Shown: positions 6,716 to 14,305 of the stretch, piece after piece | Layout of the letters: every line of letters starts with the position of its first letter | Position numbering within the stretch: position 1 is the stretch's first letter | Assembly (NCBI GenBank): GCA_023412635.1 | Contig: JAEYNI010000054.1 | Span: 1 to 22,343, forward strand | Direction of reading: 5' to 3' | Length of the DNA: 22,343 bases | From: Bacillota bacterium | GTDB lineage: Bacteria; Bacillota; Clostridia; Acetivibrionales; DSM-1351 | Notes under the pieces: generated by a model | Seen by the model: the letters and a program-made list of their open reading frames with translations, nothing else | What the model was told of the DNA's origin: nothing | Databases searched by the model: none | Translations under genes and position numbers: made by a program

Positions 6716-7891
6716 ATGATTAATTTTGAGTTTTACAATCCTGCTAGAATTATTTTCGGAAAGGATACTGAGTCACATACAGGGAAACAGGTTTCCAGGT
6801 ATGGTAAAAGAGTATTGCTCCATTATGGCGGAGGTTCAATCAAAGCTAATGGTGTCTATGACAAAGTTGTTAAATCCCTTAAGGAAGAGGGGCTGTTCTT
6901 TGTTGAACTGTCAGGAGTTGTGCCTAACCCCAGATTAAGTCTTGTTAAGGAAGGTATTAAGCTTTGTAAGGAAAACAATATAGATTTTATACTGGCAGTT
7001 GGTGGAGGCAGCGTTATTGACTCTGCTAAGGGAATTGCTATTGGTGTTAATTACAACGGAGATGTATGGGATTTATATATGGATAATTCCAAGCTTAACC
7101 AGCTGACCGATGTTCTTCCCGTTGGAGTCGTACTAACGATACCGGCTGCAGGTTCCGAGTCATCAACAGCGTCAGTTATAACAAATGAGGAGGGATGGCT
7201 TAAACGTTCCATCGGAACTGAATTAATTATTCCTAAGTTTGCTATATTAAACCCTGAGACCAGTTATACTTTACCGACATACCAGACTGCATGCGGAGCT
7301 AGTGATATTCTGGCCCATCTGATGGAGCGATATTTTACTCAAGTGCCCAATGTAGATTTTACTGACAGACTTATAGAAGCTAATATCAGAACGATACTGA
7401 ATAATGCACCTTTGGCTTTAAAAAATCCCCATGACTACAATACAAGAGCCGAAATAATGTGGGCGGGGGCGGTTGCTCATAACAACCTTTTGAACACAGG
7501 AAGAATAGGTGACTGGGGCAGCCACGACATAGAGCATGAAATAAGCGGAGCATATGATATAGCTCATGGTGCGGGCTTGTCAATAATTTTCCCGGCCTGG
7601 ATGAAATATGTGTACAAGAAGAATAAAGATAAATTTGTACAATTTGCCATGCGGGTATTTGATGTGGATTTCAGCTTTGACGACAAAGACCAGATTATAT
7701 TTGAAATGATAGAAAGACTTGAAGCTTGGTACTTGAGAATGGGTCTGCCTATAAGGCTGTCCCATGTCAATATCGGTGATGAAAGATTACGCGAAATGGC
7801 AGACAAATGTATGGTTGGGAGAACACATGTGGGTAATTTCCAGGAGCTTAAAGCCGATGATGTTTATGAAATATATAAATTAGCTATATAA
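6716..7891 (+). CDS. Iron-containing alcohol dehydrogenase (butanol dehydrogenase type)
   Basis: A 391-residue group III alcohol dehydrogenase. It reduces aldehydes to alcohols with NAD(P)H, a fermentation step in clostridia. The opening NFEFYNPARIIFGKD is typical of the BdhA/YqhD branch. The cofactor-binding site is AVGGGSVIDSAKGIA. Metal ligands are expected at Asp and His in GASDILAHLMERYF and at the two later His in HDIEHEISGAYDIAHGAGLS, all present. The first ATG (6704) overlaps the site GGAGG; the second ATG at 6716, 6 bp after it, is the start. It appears monocistronic, with a terminator at 7977. Substrate chain length and NADH or NADPH preference cannot be read reliably. Confidence 0.93.
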   Translation: MINFEFYNPARIIFGKDTESHTGKQVSRYGKRVLLHYGGGSIKANGVYDKVVKSLKEEGLFFVELSGVVPNPRLSLVKEGIKLCKENNIDFILAVGGGSVIDSAKGIAIGVNYNGDVWDLYMDNSKLNQLTDVLPVGVVLTIPAAGSESSTASVITNEEGWLKRSIGTELIIPKFAILNPETSYTLPTYQTACGASDILAHLMERYFTQVPNVDFTDRLIEANIRTILNNAPLALKNPHDYNTRAEIMWAGAVAHNNLLNTGRIGDWGSHDIEHEISGAYDIAHGAGLSIIFPAWMKYVYKKNKDKFVQFAMRVFDVDFSFDDKDQIIFEMIERLEAWYLRMGLPIRLSHVNIGDERLREMADKCMVGRTHVGNFQELKADDVYEIYKLAI

Positions 7892-7976
7892 AGATCATTT
7901 TATTGGATTATTATAAGAATTATTGATTAAACCTCTATAGTAATATTTGATTGGTAAGTGGGTATATGAATTGTTT

Positions 7977-8014
7977 TAAAAGCCTGTATTAATAGTTGTT
8001 TAATGCAGGCTTTT
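7977..8014 (+). terminator. Terminator after the alcohol dehydrogenase gene
   Basis: A 15-bp stem with one wobble pair, AAAAGCCTGTATTAA with TTAATGCAGGCTTTT, closes on a short loop and ends in T. It lies about 85 bp after the stop codon. Confidence 0.8.
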
Positions 8015-8052
8015 CCTTGCATCGACATTATATGTTATTTGTTCCAAAAATG

Positions 8053-8104
8053 TAGGAAAATCTTACTTTTGTATTATTGTTTCCTAATGGTTTTATGATA
8101 AAAT
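8053..8104 (+). promoter_or_regulatory. Promoter and inverted repeat before the two-component operon
   Basis: A possible promoter has -35 TTGTTT (8077-8082), a 16-bp spacer and -10 TAAAAT (8099-8104). A perfect 7-bp inverted repeat, TAGGAAA (8053-8059) and TTTCCTA (8080-8086), overlaps the -35 box and could be a binding site for the operon's own response regulator. Confidence 0.4.
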
Positions 8105-8141
8105 TAATTTGACATCAAATACAAGCAGCAGGTAGGGTTTT

Positions 8142-9524
8142 ATGATATTTACTCTTGCATTGTGGGTACTGGCTGTTTTTTTAATTTATTCAGGTTTTGT
8201 GAACAAAACCAACAGATGGGTTGCATACTGTTTATTGATAGCTTCTATTGGTACCCTTAAGGAATATTTAAATGAAAAGCTAGTTCCTGTACTTATTAAG
8301 CTATACCCTGGTATAAGCTCTGGGCTTTATGTTACTATAGACAGTTGTCTTATAGCAGCACTATATCTTCTTTTACCCTTATGCTTTATTACAATGTCAA
8401 TGTATTTTGCCGGCTATGACAACTCCGATAAAAAGGTTATTCTTTTAGTTCAATTCTGCACAGTTATCTTAATATCAATTCTATTAATAATATACTATCC
8501 GATATATTTTAAGCATTATCAATTGCATAGAAGGGATTTCTGGTATGTGATGTCGGCATATAATATCGGTTATAGTATTGCTGGCTTTATCATAATACAT
8601 CGAGGTATAAAAAATGAGTCGGACGAAAAAATACGACGAAATAAGCGGATAGTAACAAAAGTATTTGTAGTACCTTACTTCTTCTGGCTATTTACAATAT
8701 TCGTAATACATACTCTTGATTTAAACTGGCTTAAAAAATTGTGGAAGTATAACGAGTTTATTGTATTAGCAGTTTTAATATTTTATGCTTATATGGCATA
8801 TAAGGAAGGATTCATGGGCTTGAAGGTATCACTGGTCAAGTACGACTGGGATTCTAGAATGGAATCTGTCAACTCCAATATGCAGTACATAAACCATATG
8901 CTTAAAAATCAGGTAACAAAAATTAACTGGTCGGTGGAAAGCCTCAGAAAAAAGTTGGGGGACGAGCAGATGGAGGAGCTTGATATTATTGAACGATCTA
9001 CCAGGCAATTGGTTAATTTTTCTGAAAAAACAAACAAATGCCTCGCTCCTAAAATGGCTGGGAATGATTTATGCATGGCATCCAACATGATAAATGATGC
9101 TCTTGAAGCCTTCAAACCGCTCCAGAGAAGAGAAATTAAACTATTTGTTAATCTAAGGGAGGATGCGCATATTAAATGTGATGGTCAGGCGGTAGTTGAA
9201 GTAATTTACAATCTTATCAAGAATTCATCAGAGTCTGTTACCGGAAATGGCAAAATCGAGGTTTCGGCCTATAAAAAAAACGAAAGCTACTGTATTGAAA
9301 TTTGCGATGACGGAGTAGGAATAAGCAAGGAAAATATCGAACAGATCTTTTTACCATTTTATTCAACAAAGAAAAACAACATTAATTTCGGAATTGGTTT
9401 ACCTTACTGTAAAGCTGTTATGGAGGCTCATGACGGTTCAATACAAGTATTTAGCCATAAAGGTTTAACAAGGTTTACTCTGTGTTTCCCAATTAAAAGG
9501 ATAAGAAGAAAAGAGGTGAGTTAA
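8142..9524 (+). CDS. Membrane sensor histidine kinase
   Basis: A 460-residue kinase. The N-terminal 220 residues are membrane-bound with about seven hydrophobic segments (near 1-18, 25-40, 62-90, 98-120, 135-153, 172-192, 204-222) and no large outside domain. The signal is therefore probably sensed within or near the membrane. The dimerisation region holds the candidate phospho-accepting His252 (YINHMLKNQV). The ATP-binding domain shows the N box (VIYNLIKNSSESV), G1 (CDDGVGIS), F box (FLPFYSTKK) and G2 (GIGLPYCK). The ribosome-binding site is weak (AGGTAGGG). The stop is 2 bp before the response regulator start, so the two are co-translated partners. Confidence 0.92.
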   Translation: MIFTLALWVLAVFLIYSGFVNKTNRWVAYCLLIASIGTLKEYLNEKLVPVLIKLYPGISSGLYVTIDSCLIAALYLLLPLCFITMSMYFAGYDNSDKKVILLVQFCTVILISILLIIYYPIYFKHYQLHRRDFWYVMSAYNIGYSIAGFIIIHRGIKNESDEKIRRNKRIVTKVFVVPYFFWLFTIFVIHTLDLNWLKKLWKYNEFIVLAVLIFYAYMAYKEGFMGLKVSLVKYDWDSRMESVNSNMQYINHMLKNQVTKINWSVESLRKKLGDEQMEELDIIERSTRQLVNFSEKTNKCLAPKMAGNDLCMASNMINDALEAFKPLQRREIKLFVNLREDAHIKCDGQAVVEVIYNLIKNSSESVTGNGKIEVSAYKKNESYCIEICDDGVGISKENIEQIFLPFYSTKKNNINFGIGLPYCKAVMEAHDGSIQVFSHKGLTRFTLCFPIKRIRRKEVS

Positions 9525-9526
9525 TA

Positions 9527-10099
9527 ATGAACAGCTTGATAAAGGTGCTAATTGTAGAAGATGACACAGATTTTGCTTATCTTATTAAGCAAGAGTTGAC
9601 AAAAGAACCGGATTTCCAATGTGTCGGAATTGCTTCAGATACAAAAGCTGCTTTTGAACTGGCTTATCGGCATATGCCACATATTGTGCTGATGGACCTG
9701 AATCTATCCAATTCTGAAATGGACGGTTTGAGCATTGCTAAGGATATAAGGCTTGAGACAGGGGCGAAGATTATAATACTCACATCTCAGGAGTCGGAAA
9801 TAGTACTCGAATATGCAGTAAAAAAGGCCTTTGCTTCTGATTACCTGTATAAAAGCCAATTTCCCATTCTGTGCGGAACTGTCAGAAGTGTTGCCAACGG
9901 AATTACTCCACATCAAATATTATTAAGAAAGCTGATTCTGGACGAATTATCCGTTGCTGAAAGAAGTGTCCTTGATATGATCATTGGAAAGAACATAGAA
10001 ATAAAGTCAGCAAACAAGACTATTTCAAATCAAAAAACCAGTATTCTCAAAAAACTCGGGCTAAAAAATACAAATGAGTTGATTAAACTGTTAGGCTAG
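9527..10099 (+). CDS. Response regulator with a NarL/LuxR-like output domain
   Basis: A 190-residue partner of the upstream kinase. The receiver domain has the acidic pocket VEDD (11-13), phosphorylated Asp57 (LMDLNL), Thr86 (ILTSQ) and Lys109 (YLYKS). The C-terminal segment (about 139-185: LSVAERSVLDMIIG then NQKTSILKKLGLKNTNELI) matches the LuxR/GerE helix-turn-helix. The usual recognition helix is divergent, with unusual IEIKSANKTISNQ where SNKEIA-like residues are expected. It probably binds DNA, perhaps the inverted repeat before the operon. The ATG at 9527 follows GAGGTGAG at 8 bp. Confidence 0.9.
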   Translation: MNSLIKVLIVEDDTDFAYLIKQELTKEPDFQCVGIASDTKAAFELAYRHMPHIVLMDLNLSNSEMDGLSIAKDIRLETGAKIIILTSQESEIVLEYAVKKAFASDYLYKSQFPILCGTVRSVANGITPHQILLRKLILDELSVAERSVLDMIIGKNIEIKSANKTISNQKTSILKKLGLKNTNELIKLLG

Positions 10100-10106
10100 C
10101 AATACA

Positions 10107-10725
10107 GTGTATTATAACAATGTAGCTTTTGTATCTGAAGGACAATCCATATATGATAACATAAAAAATCTTAGCAAAGTAAACCATGTCAATAGATTAA
10201 ATGAAGGGCCTTCTTATACAAGGCTGGCAAGAAGAATTCTGGAGAACTACTTTAAGACAGGAAAAGCATTGACAGTAAAAGATATTGAAGATAAAGACTT
10301 GTTAAATGATAAAAAAGGAGTATTTGTATCGTTAAAACTGTCCGGTGAGTTAAGGGGTTGCATTGGAACCATTGAGGCCGTAACCGATTTTGTTGGTGAA
10401 GAAATTCTCAATAATTCACTTTCTGCAGCGTTCAATGATCCCAGATTTTCACCCTTAAGAGAGGATGAACTATACCAACTGGATATCTCGGTAGATTTGC
10501 TATATCCGCCAGAAAAAATGCAGCATTGAGGATTTGAATCCCCAAAATTATGGAGTAATTGTCACAAGCGGACGAAAAAGGGGTCTGTTGCTTCCCCTGC
10601 TTGAGGGTATAAATTCAAGTGAGGAACAAGTCTCTATAGCACTGCAGAAGGCAGGAATCAAAAAGAATGAGTCCTATGAAATAGAGAGGTTTAAAGTCGA
10701 GAGATTCAAAGAGGTGAAGGGATGA
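10107..10725 (+). pseudogene. amrA: AMMECR1-domain protein, frameshifted
   Basis: Two adjoining frames together make one AMMECR1 domain. The first (10107-10529) covers TRLARRILENYF, the signature LRGCIGTIEA and FSPLREDELYQLDISVDLL, then meets a TGA at 10527. The second frame continues the family pattern (SIEDLNPQNYGVIVTSGRKR, then LLLPLLEG and EEQVSIALQKAGI). Dropping one A from the A6 run at 10513-10518 restores a single frame of about 205 codons. The cause may be a true mutation, a sequencing error or slippage at A6. The start is uncertain: GTG at 10107 has no clear ribosome-binding site. The function of AMMECR1 proteins is not settled. It lies 7 bp after the response regulator and overlaps amrS by 4 bp (ATGA). 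Confidence 0.85.
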
Positions 10726-11672
10726 GAACGGCGAAGCAACATTCAGTGCCTGCATCGAAGAGAGAGGCTATGTTTTTTCACCCTGAAAACGGAAAGATAA
10801 GATGTGTACTCTGTCCGCATTACTGCCTTATTGAAAAGGAGCACGTGGGTTTCTGTGGTGTTAGACAGTGCAGTGAGTCTGAGGGCGAACTAAAACTGTT
10901 TACACTAAATTACGGTGAAATCACATCCGTGTCCCTTGATCCAATAATAAAGAAACCCTTATACCATTTCCACCCGGAGAAAAGTATCCTTTCTATCGGA
11001 ACCTTCGGCTGCAACTTCAAGTGCAGCTTCTGTCAGAACTACTCTATTTCACAGTACAGACCTGAAAGTGAATATGTTTCTGCAAAGGAAATGGCCGAAA
11101 TAAGTCTCCGGAATGAAAACAGCATAGGTCTGGCTTTCACTTACAACGAGCCATCTATATGGTACGAATATGTTTATGACGTTTCAAGAGAAATTAAGAA
11201 AAGGAACAGTGAGCACAAGATAGTTCTGGTAACAAACGGTTATATAACAGAGGAACCTCTTAAATTGCTGTTGCCCTTTGTTGATGCCATGAATGTAGAT
11301 TTAAAGGGAGATGAGGAATTTTATAAAAGCATATGCCTCGGAAAAATGGGCCCGGTAATGGATACAATTAGAATTGCCGACAAAGAGGGCTGCCATGTTG
11401 AAGTGACAACCCTCCTTATTCCAGGTGAAAACAACAGTCATGAAACATTGGACAGACTAAGCGATTTTCTTTCTTCTGTGAACAAGGACATTGTTCTTCA
11501 CGTATCACGTTACTTCCCAAGATACAAAATGAACAGACCCATAACAAATATTGAAGATATGAAAAAAGCATACCGACAGTTGAAGGAAAAACTCAACAAT
11601 GTATATGTGGGTAATATCAATGACGAGGATAGGGCTTATATAATGGGAAAAGGCTTTTACCCAATTAGTTAA
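10722..11672 (+). CDS. amrS: AmmeMemoRadiSam system radical SAM enzyme
   Basis: A 316-residue radical SAM protein. The motif GCNFKCSFCQNY gives Cys97, Cys101 and Cys104 for the 4Fe-4S cluster that cleaves S-adenosylmethionine. A Cys-rich N-terminus (CVLCPHYC, GFCGVRQC) may hold another metal or cluster. KPLYHFHPEKSILSIGTFGC and TYNEPSIWYEY are typical of the AmrS family, which resembles pyruvate formate-lyase activases. The substrate is unknown. It is named for co-occurrence with AMMECR1 and MEMO proteins; an AMMECR1 gene overlaps it by 4 bp here, but no MEMO gene is present. It is the last gene of the kinase operon, and its terminator overlaps its stop codon. Confidence 0.93.
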   Translation: MRTAKQHSVPASKREAMFFHPENGKIRCVLCPHYCLIEKEHVGFCGVRQCSESEGELKLFTLNYGEITSVSLDPIIKKPLYHFHPEKSILSIGTFGCNFKCSFCQNYSISQYRPESEYVSAKEMAEISLRNENSIGLAFTYNEPSIWYEYVYDVSREIKKRNSEHKIVLVTNGYITEEPLKLLLPFVDAMNVDLKGDEEFYKSICLGKMGPVMDTIRIADKEGCHVEVTTLLIPGENNSHETLDRLSDFLSSVNKDIVLHVSRYFPRYKMNRPITNIEDMKKAYRQLKEKLNNVYVGNINDEDRAYIMGKGFYPIS

Positions 11673-11688
11673 AGGATAAAAGCCTTTT
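11648..11688. terminator. Terminator overlapping the end of amrS
   Basis: A perfect 12-bp stem, AAAAGGCTTTTA (11648-11659) with TAAAAGCCTTTT (11677-11688). The left arm is inside the last codons of amrS. The TM2 gene converges on it, so it may serve both strands. Confidence 0.75.
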
Positions 11689-11709
11689 GAGTACACTCTG
11701 ATTTATAGT

Positions 11710-12180
11710 TTACCTGGTTCTTACTCTATGCTTAACACAGAAGTTATGCTCATTTGAAGCAAGATAGATAATCCCTTCAATAAATCCTATAAGGGCAGGA
11801 ATCCCGGTCCAGCAAAACAATAGATATAAAACTCCCATTCCTGCTTTGCCCATGTAAAACTTGTGAATACCGAGCCCCCCAAGGAAAATACCCAATAAAC
11901 CTGCAGCTATTTTACTCTTAATCGGCCATGCAGGACTTATACCTTCATTTACCATTTGCTGAAAATGGTAATTTTGATGCATACCTGCATTTGGATACGC
12001 AGGCTGCTGAAATGGCTGCTGACGGTTTTGCTGCTGTTGAAAAGGAGGCTGCTGACCTGCAGGCCTTTGAAAGTTCTGCTGGGTAGCAGCCTTCGCTGCG
12101 AAAACTTCCCCACAGTACTTGCATTCTCTTGATTCCAGTGAGTTTGGTGCACCACATTGCGGACAAATATTATCTGACAT
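11710..12180 (-). CDS. TM2-domain protein with an N-terminal zinc ribbon
   Basis: The product is 156 residues. The N-terminus is a zinc ribbon (ICPQCGAPNSLESRECKYCG). A Gln/Pro-rich linker of about 55 residues follows, containing PFQQQQNRQQPFQQP. The C-terminal TM2 domain has two membrane helices with the family motif GLGIHKFYMGKAGMGVLYLL. TM2 proteins are widespread and mostly uncharacterised. The ATG at 12180 lies after GGGGGTT at good spacing; an ATG 30 bp upstream lacks a site. Neighbour: the SPFH/zinc-ribbon gene 118 bp upstream on the same strand, but this gene has its own promoter. Confidence 0.88.
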   Translation of the reverse strand: MSDNICPQCGAPNSLESRECKYCGEVFAAKAATQQNFQRPAGQQPPFQQQQNRQQPFQQPAYPNAGMHQNYHFQQMVNEGISPAWPIKSKIAAGLLGIFLGGLGIHKFYMGKAGMGVLYLLFCWTGIPALIGFIEGIIYLASNEHNFCVKHRVRTR

Positions 12181-12221
12181 ATAAAAACCCCCAACATTAA
12201 CATTATTCAAAAATTGATACG

Positions 12222-12250
12222 AGACTAATAATAAAATTTATCTTTGACAA
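12222..12250 (-). promoter_or_regulatory. Promoter of the TM2 gene
   Basis: On the minus strand, -35 TTGTCA (12245-12250), a 17-bp spacer and -10 TAGTCT (12222-12227). Confidence 0.55.
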
Positions 12251-12298
12251 CTCTTCATAATATATATACGCTTTATACCTTATACATATTAGGCGTCA

Positions 12299-13429
12299 TC
12301 AAATCTTTTTTCCACATTCGGGACAAAAATTCACCTGACCTGTAATAGTCGCTCCACAGGAACAGGTCTTTGTTCCCAATGAACCTCCGCATTTAGTGCA
12401 AAATTTTGTATTTGCAGGAACAGTATTCCCACAGGTTGAACACTTCTTTTTAGGAACTTCGAGACTACTGCCGCACTCACAACAGAACTTTGATTTCGCA
12501 GGGTTCTGAGAATTACATGCAGGACATGTTACTGAAGCATTTTCAATTACCGCACGGGAATTGACTATAGTTGACATTTCATTAACGAGAGGTATCCCGA
12601 TACCTGACCCAATATTACCTGTAACAAATGCACCAGCAATTCCCGAGTCGTTTGAAGCGGCACTGTCGTATACATCAAAGGAACGCTTTGTAACATAGCG
12701 GTTATCCCCCATAATTTCGAACTCGGCGCGGCTTTTGAGTATATCATTGATTTCTTCAAAATCCTCATCAGGGAAATTAATGGACTTTATAAAAAAGTTC
12801 ACTACAGTAAGACCGTATTTATTAAACTCCGCTGAGATCTTATCCTTTGCAAGGTGTGAAATTGAATCGAGCCGGGCAGTAATCTCTAATGCAGAAATCT
12901 TCTCATTCACAATTATGTTAGCTATAATTGCTTTGAATTTTTGAATCATAATTCCTTTGAAGTAATCCATTATAACATCAAATTTCACTATTTCAGCGGG
13001 TCCGACTACTCCAATAAGCTCAGTAAAAAATTTGATGGAATCGTTTATCTTAAGACCCATCTGGCCAAAGGCTCTGACCCTTAGTTTGGTGTAGTACTTA
13101 GGATCTATTATTTGTATTGGATCGGAGGTTCCCCAATAAATATCCAGCTTTGTTGCTATATTTAAAAAGTATATTTCAGCAGAAAGAGGAGTTATCCCGC
13201 CAAAAGGCAAATTTACTATAGATTTAAGAATAGGTAGGTTTTTGGCATCCAAAGTATATGTTCCTGAATTAAATACGTCACATATAGTGCCGCCTTTTAC
13301 AAAAACTGCTGCCTGCCCTTCTCCAACAATAAGCTGGGTCCCATACACAAGATCCTCCGAAGGATACTTATATACGATCCAATCTCTACTCCTAAGGCCA
13401 TCGAATTTCACTCTGTCAATAATAGCCAT
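12299..13429 (-). CDS. SPFH-domain (virion core-like) protein with C-terminal zinc ribbons
   Basis: The product is 376 residues. Residues 1-250 form an SPFH/band-7-like domain of the type often annotated as virion core protein (GEGQAAVFVKGG, GTYTLDAKNLPIL, LDIYWGTSDPIQIIDP, then a helical segment). A short Gly/Ser-rich linker follows. The C-terminal 85 residues hold three zinc ribbons: CPAC...CCEC, CSTC...CTKC and CSCG...CPEC. SPFH proteins assemble into membrane-associated rings or scaffolds; the exact job of this bacterial subgroup is unclear. The ATG at 13429 follows GAGGTG; an in-frame ATG 9 bp upstream overlaps it. The gene is upstream of the TM2 zinc-ribbon gene. Confidence 0.88.
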   Translation of the reverse strand: MAIIDRVKFDGLRSRDWIVYKYPSEDLVYGTQLIVGEGQAAVFVKGGTICDVFNSGTYTLDAKNLPILKSIVNLPFGGITPLSAEIYFLNIATKLDIYWGTSDPIQIIDPKYYTKLRVRAFGQMGLKINDSIKFFTELIGVVGPAEIVKFDVIMDYFKGIMIQKFKAIIANIIVNEKISALEITARLDSISHLAKDKISAEFNKYGLTVVNFFIKSINFPDEDFEEINDILKSRAEFEIMGDNRYVTKRSFDVYDSAASNDSGIAGAFVTGNIGSGIGIPLVNEMSTIVNSRAVIENASVTCPACNSQNPAKSKFCCECGSSLEVPKKKCSTCGNTVPANTKFCTKCGGSLGTKTCSCGATITGQVNFCPECGKKI

Positions 13430-13460
13430 AATATGCACCTCAAACCTTATTTTGCTAAAA

Positions 13461-13489
13461 ATTATATCACAACGGATAGCTTAAAACAA
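13461..13489 (-). promoter_or_regulatory. Promoter of the SPFH gene
   Basis: On the minus strand, -35 TTGTTT (13484-13489), a 17-bp spacer and a perfect -10 TATAAT (13461-13466) preceded by TGA (extended -10). It starts about 12 bp from the stop of the Crp/Fnr gene, so the two genes are separate units. Confidence 0.7.
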
Positions 13490-13500
13490 TTACATTACTA

Positions 13501-14175
13501 TTAATTAAAGGCATTTTTGTTAATATCAAACTCATTTTTATTATAGGTGAGTAGATTTTCATTTCGCATATTACTGAGTTCTCTTGATAAGGCACTTCGA
13601 TTGACACAAAGAAAATCTGCAAGTTCATCTCTGGAAAAAGGTATTCGGAACTTGTTTTTTCCGTGTTTTTTCATCTGCATGGTCAGATAGGTAATAAGCT
13701 TTTCCCGGGTTGACCTTTGAGAAAGAATATCCATTCGGTTGTTCAGCAGTATATTTTTCTGTGCTATCAATTGAAGCATGTTTTTAATAAGTGTTGTGTG
13801 GAAACTGCAAGCTGAGCTGCAGGTAGTGACTATCCTGTTTATCTGAATGAATAAAACCTTGCAGCCTGTGGTAGTCAGAACTGTAACAGGTAGTTTACCA
13901 ACATTGGCACAGGCGAAAGCCTCCCCGAACATATCACCCTCCGAAAGTTCCGACATAATGGTTCTGTTGCCCATAATATCCTCCTTTACAATCTGGGCAG
14001 AACCTGAAAGAATTATACCCACCGAGGTTACTTTACTTTCGGCTAAAAAAATTATTTCATTTTTATTATATTCCTGGGTTTTGGCACCCAGACAGCCTAA
14101 AAGACTACCAAATTGGCTTTCATCTATACCCTCAAAAATATTAACTGTTTTTAACAGGTTGTAAAAATTTTTCAT
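13501..14175 (-). CDS. Crp/Fnr family regulator, HcpR-like
   Basis: The product is 224 residues. The N-terminal effector domain has the cyclic-nucleotide-binding fold (IIFLAESKVTSVGIILSGSA, then LSEGDMFGEAFAC). The C-terminal helix-turn-helix reads SRDELADFLCVNRSALSREL. The N-terminal Cys cluster of classical FNR is absent. Several cysteines lie elsewhere, including CSSAC in the dimer helix region. It is divergent from hcp, the arrangement known for HcpR regulators of nitrosative stress, so it probably senses NO or a related species; the name is from context. The start is the ATG at 14175, preceded by AAGGAGAAA. Confidence 0.85.
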   Translation of the reverse strand: MKNFYNLLKTVNIFEGIDESQFGSLLGCLGAKTQEYNKNEIIFLAESKVTSVGIILSGSAQIVKEDIMGNRTIMSELSEGDMFGEAFACANVGKLPVTVLTTTGCKVLFIQINRIVTTCSSACSFHTTLIKNMLQLIAQKNILLNNRMDILSQRSTREKLITYLTMQMKKHGKNKFRIPFSRDELADFLCVNRSALSRELSNMRNENLLTYNKNEFDINKNAFN

Positions 14176-14188
14176 AAAATTTCTCCTT

Positions 14189-14202
14189 GTTGCAAATGCA
14201 AC
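14189..14202. promoter_or_regulatory. Palindromic operator candidate GTTGCAAATGCAAC
   Basis: A perfect palindrome, GTTGCA-AA-TGCAAC, lies between the promoter and the start codon of the Crp/Fnr gene, roughly 10 to 20 bp after its predicted start of transcription. Crp/Fnr proteins bind palindromes of this size. Its position suits autorepression. Confidence 0.5.
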
Positions 14203-14217
14203 CGATTTAATGTCACC

Positions 14218-14246
14218 AGTCTAGTACAATAAGCTCATAAAGTCAA
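14218..14246 (-). promoter_or_regulatory. Promoter of the Crp/Fnr gene
   Basis: On the minus strand, -35 TTGACT (14241-14246), a 17-bp spacer and -10 TAGACT (14218-14223). Confidence 0.6.
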
Positions 14247-14265
14247 TTAATAAAAGCATAATTGA
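14243..14265. promoter_or_regulatory. Inverted repeat before hcp
   Basis: A perfect 7-bp inverted repeat, TCAATTA (14243-14249) and TAATTGA (14259-14265), with a 9-bp spacer. It overlaps a possible hcp -35 box TTGAAA (14263-14268) and the -35 box of the divergent gene. It may be a second regulator site, but the sequence is AT-rich and chance is possible. Confidence 0.35.
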
Positions 14266-14305
14266 AAAATTTTACTAAATAATTAATATAAGGAGGCTGT
14301 TTTTT

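Noticed and set aside
10107..10529. Treating the first AMMECR1 frame as a complete separate gene
   Set aside because: The domain breaks off exactly where the next frame continues the family pattern, so one frameshifted gene is the simpler reading.
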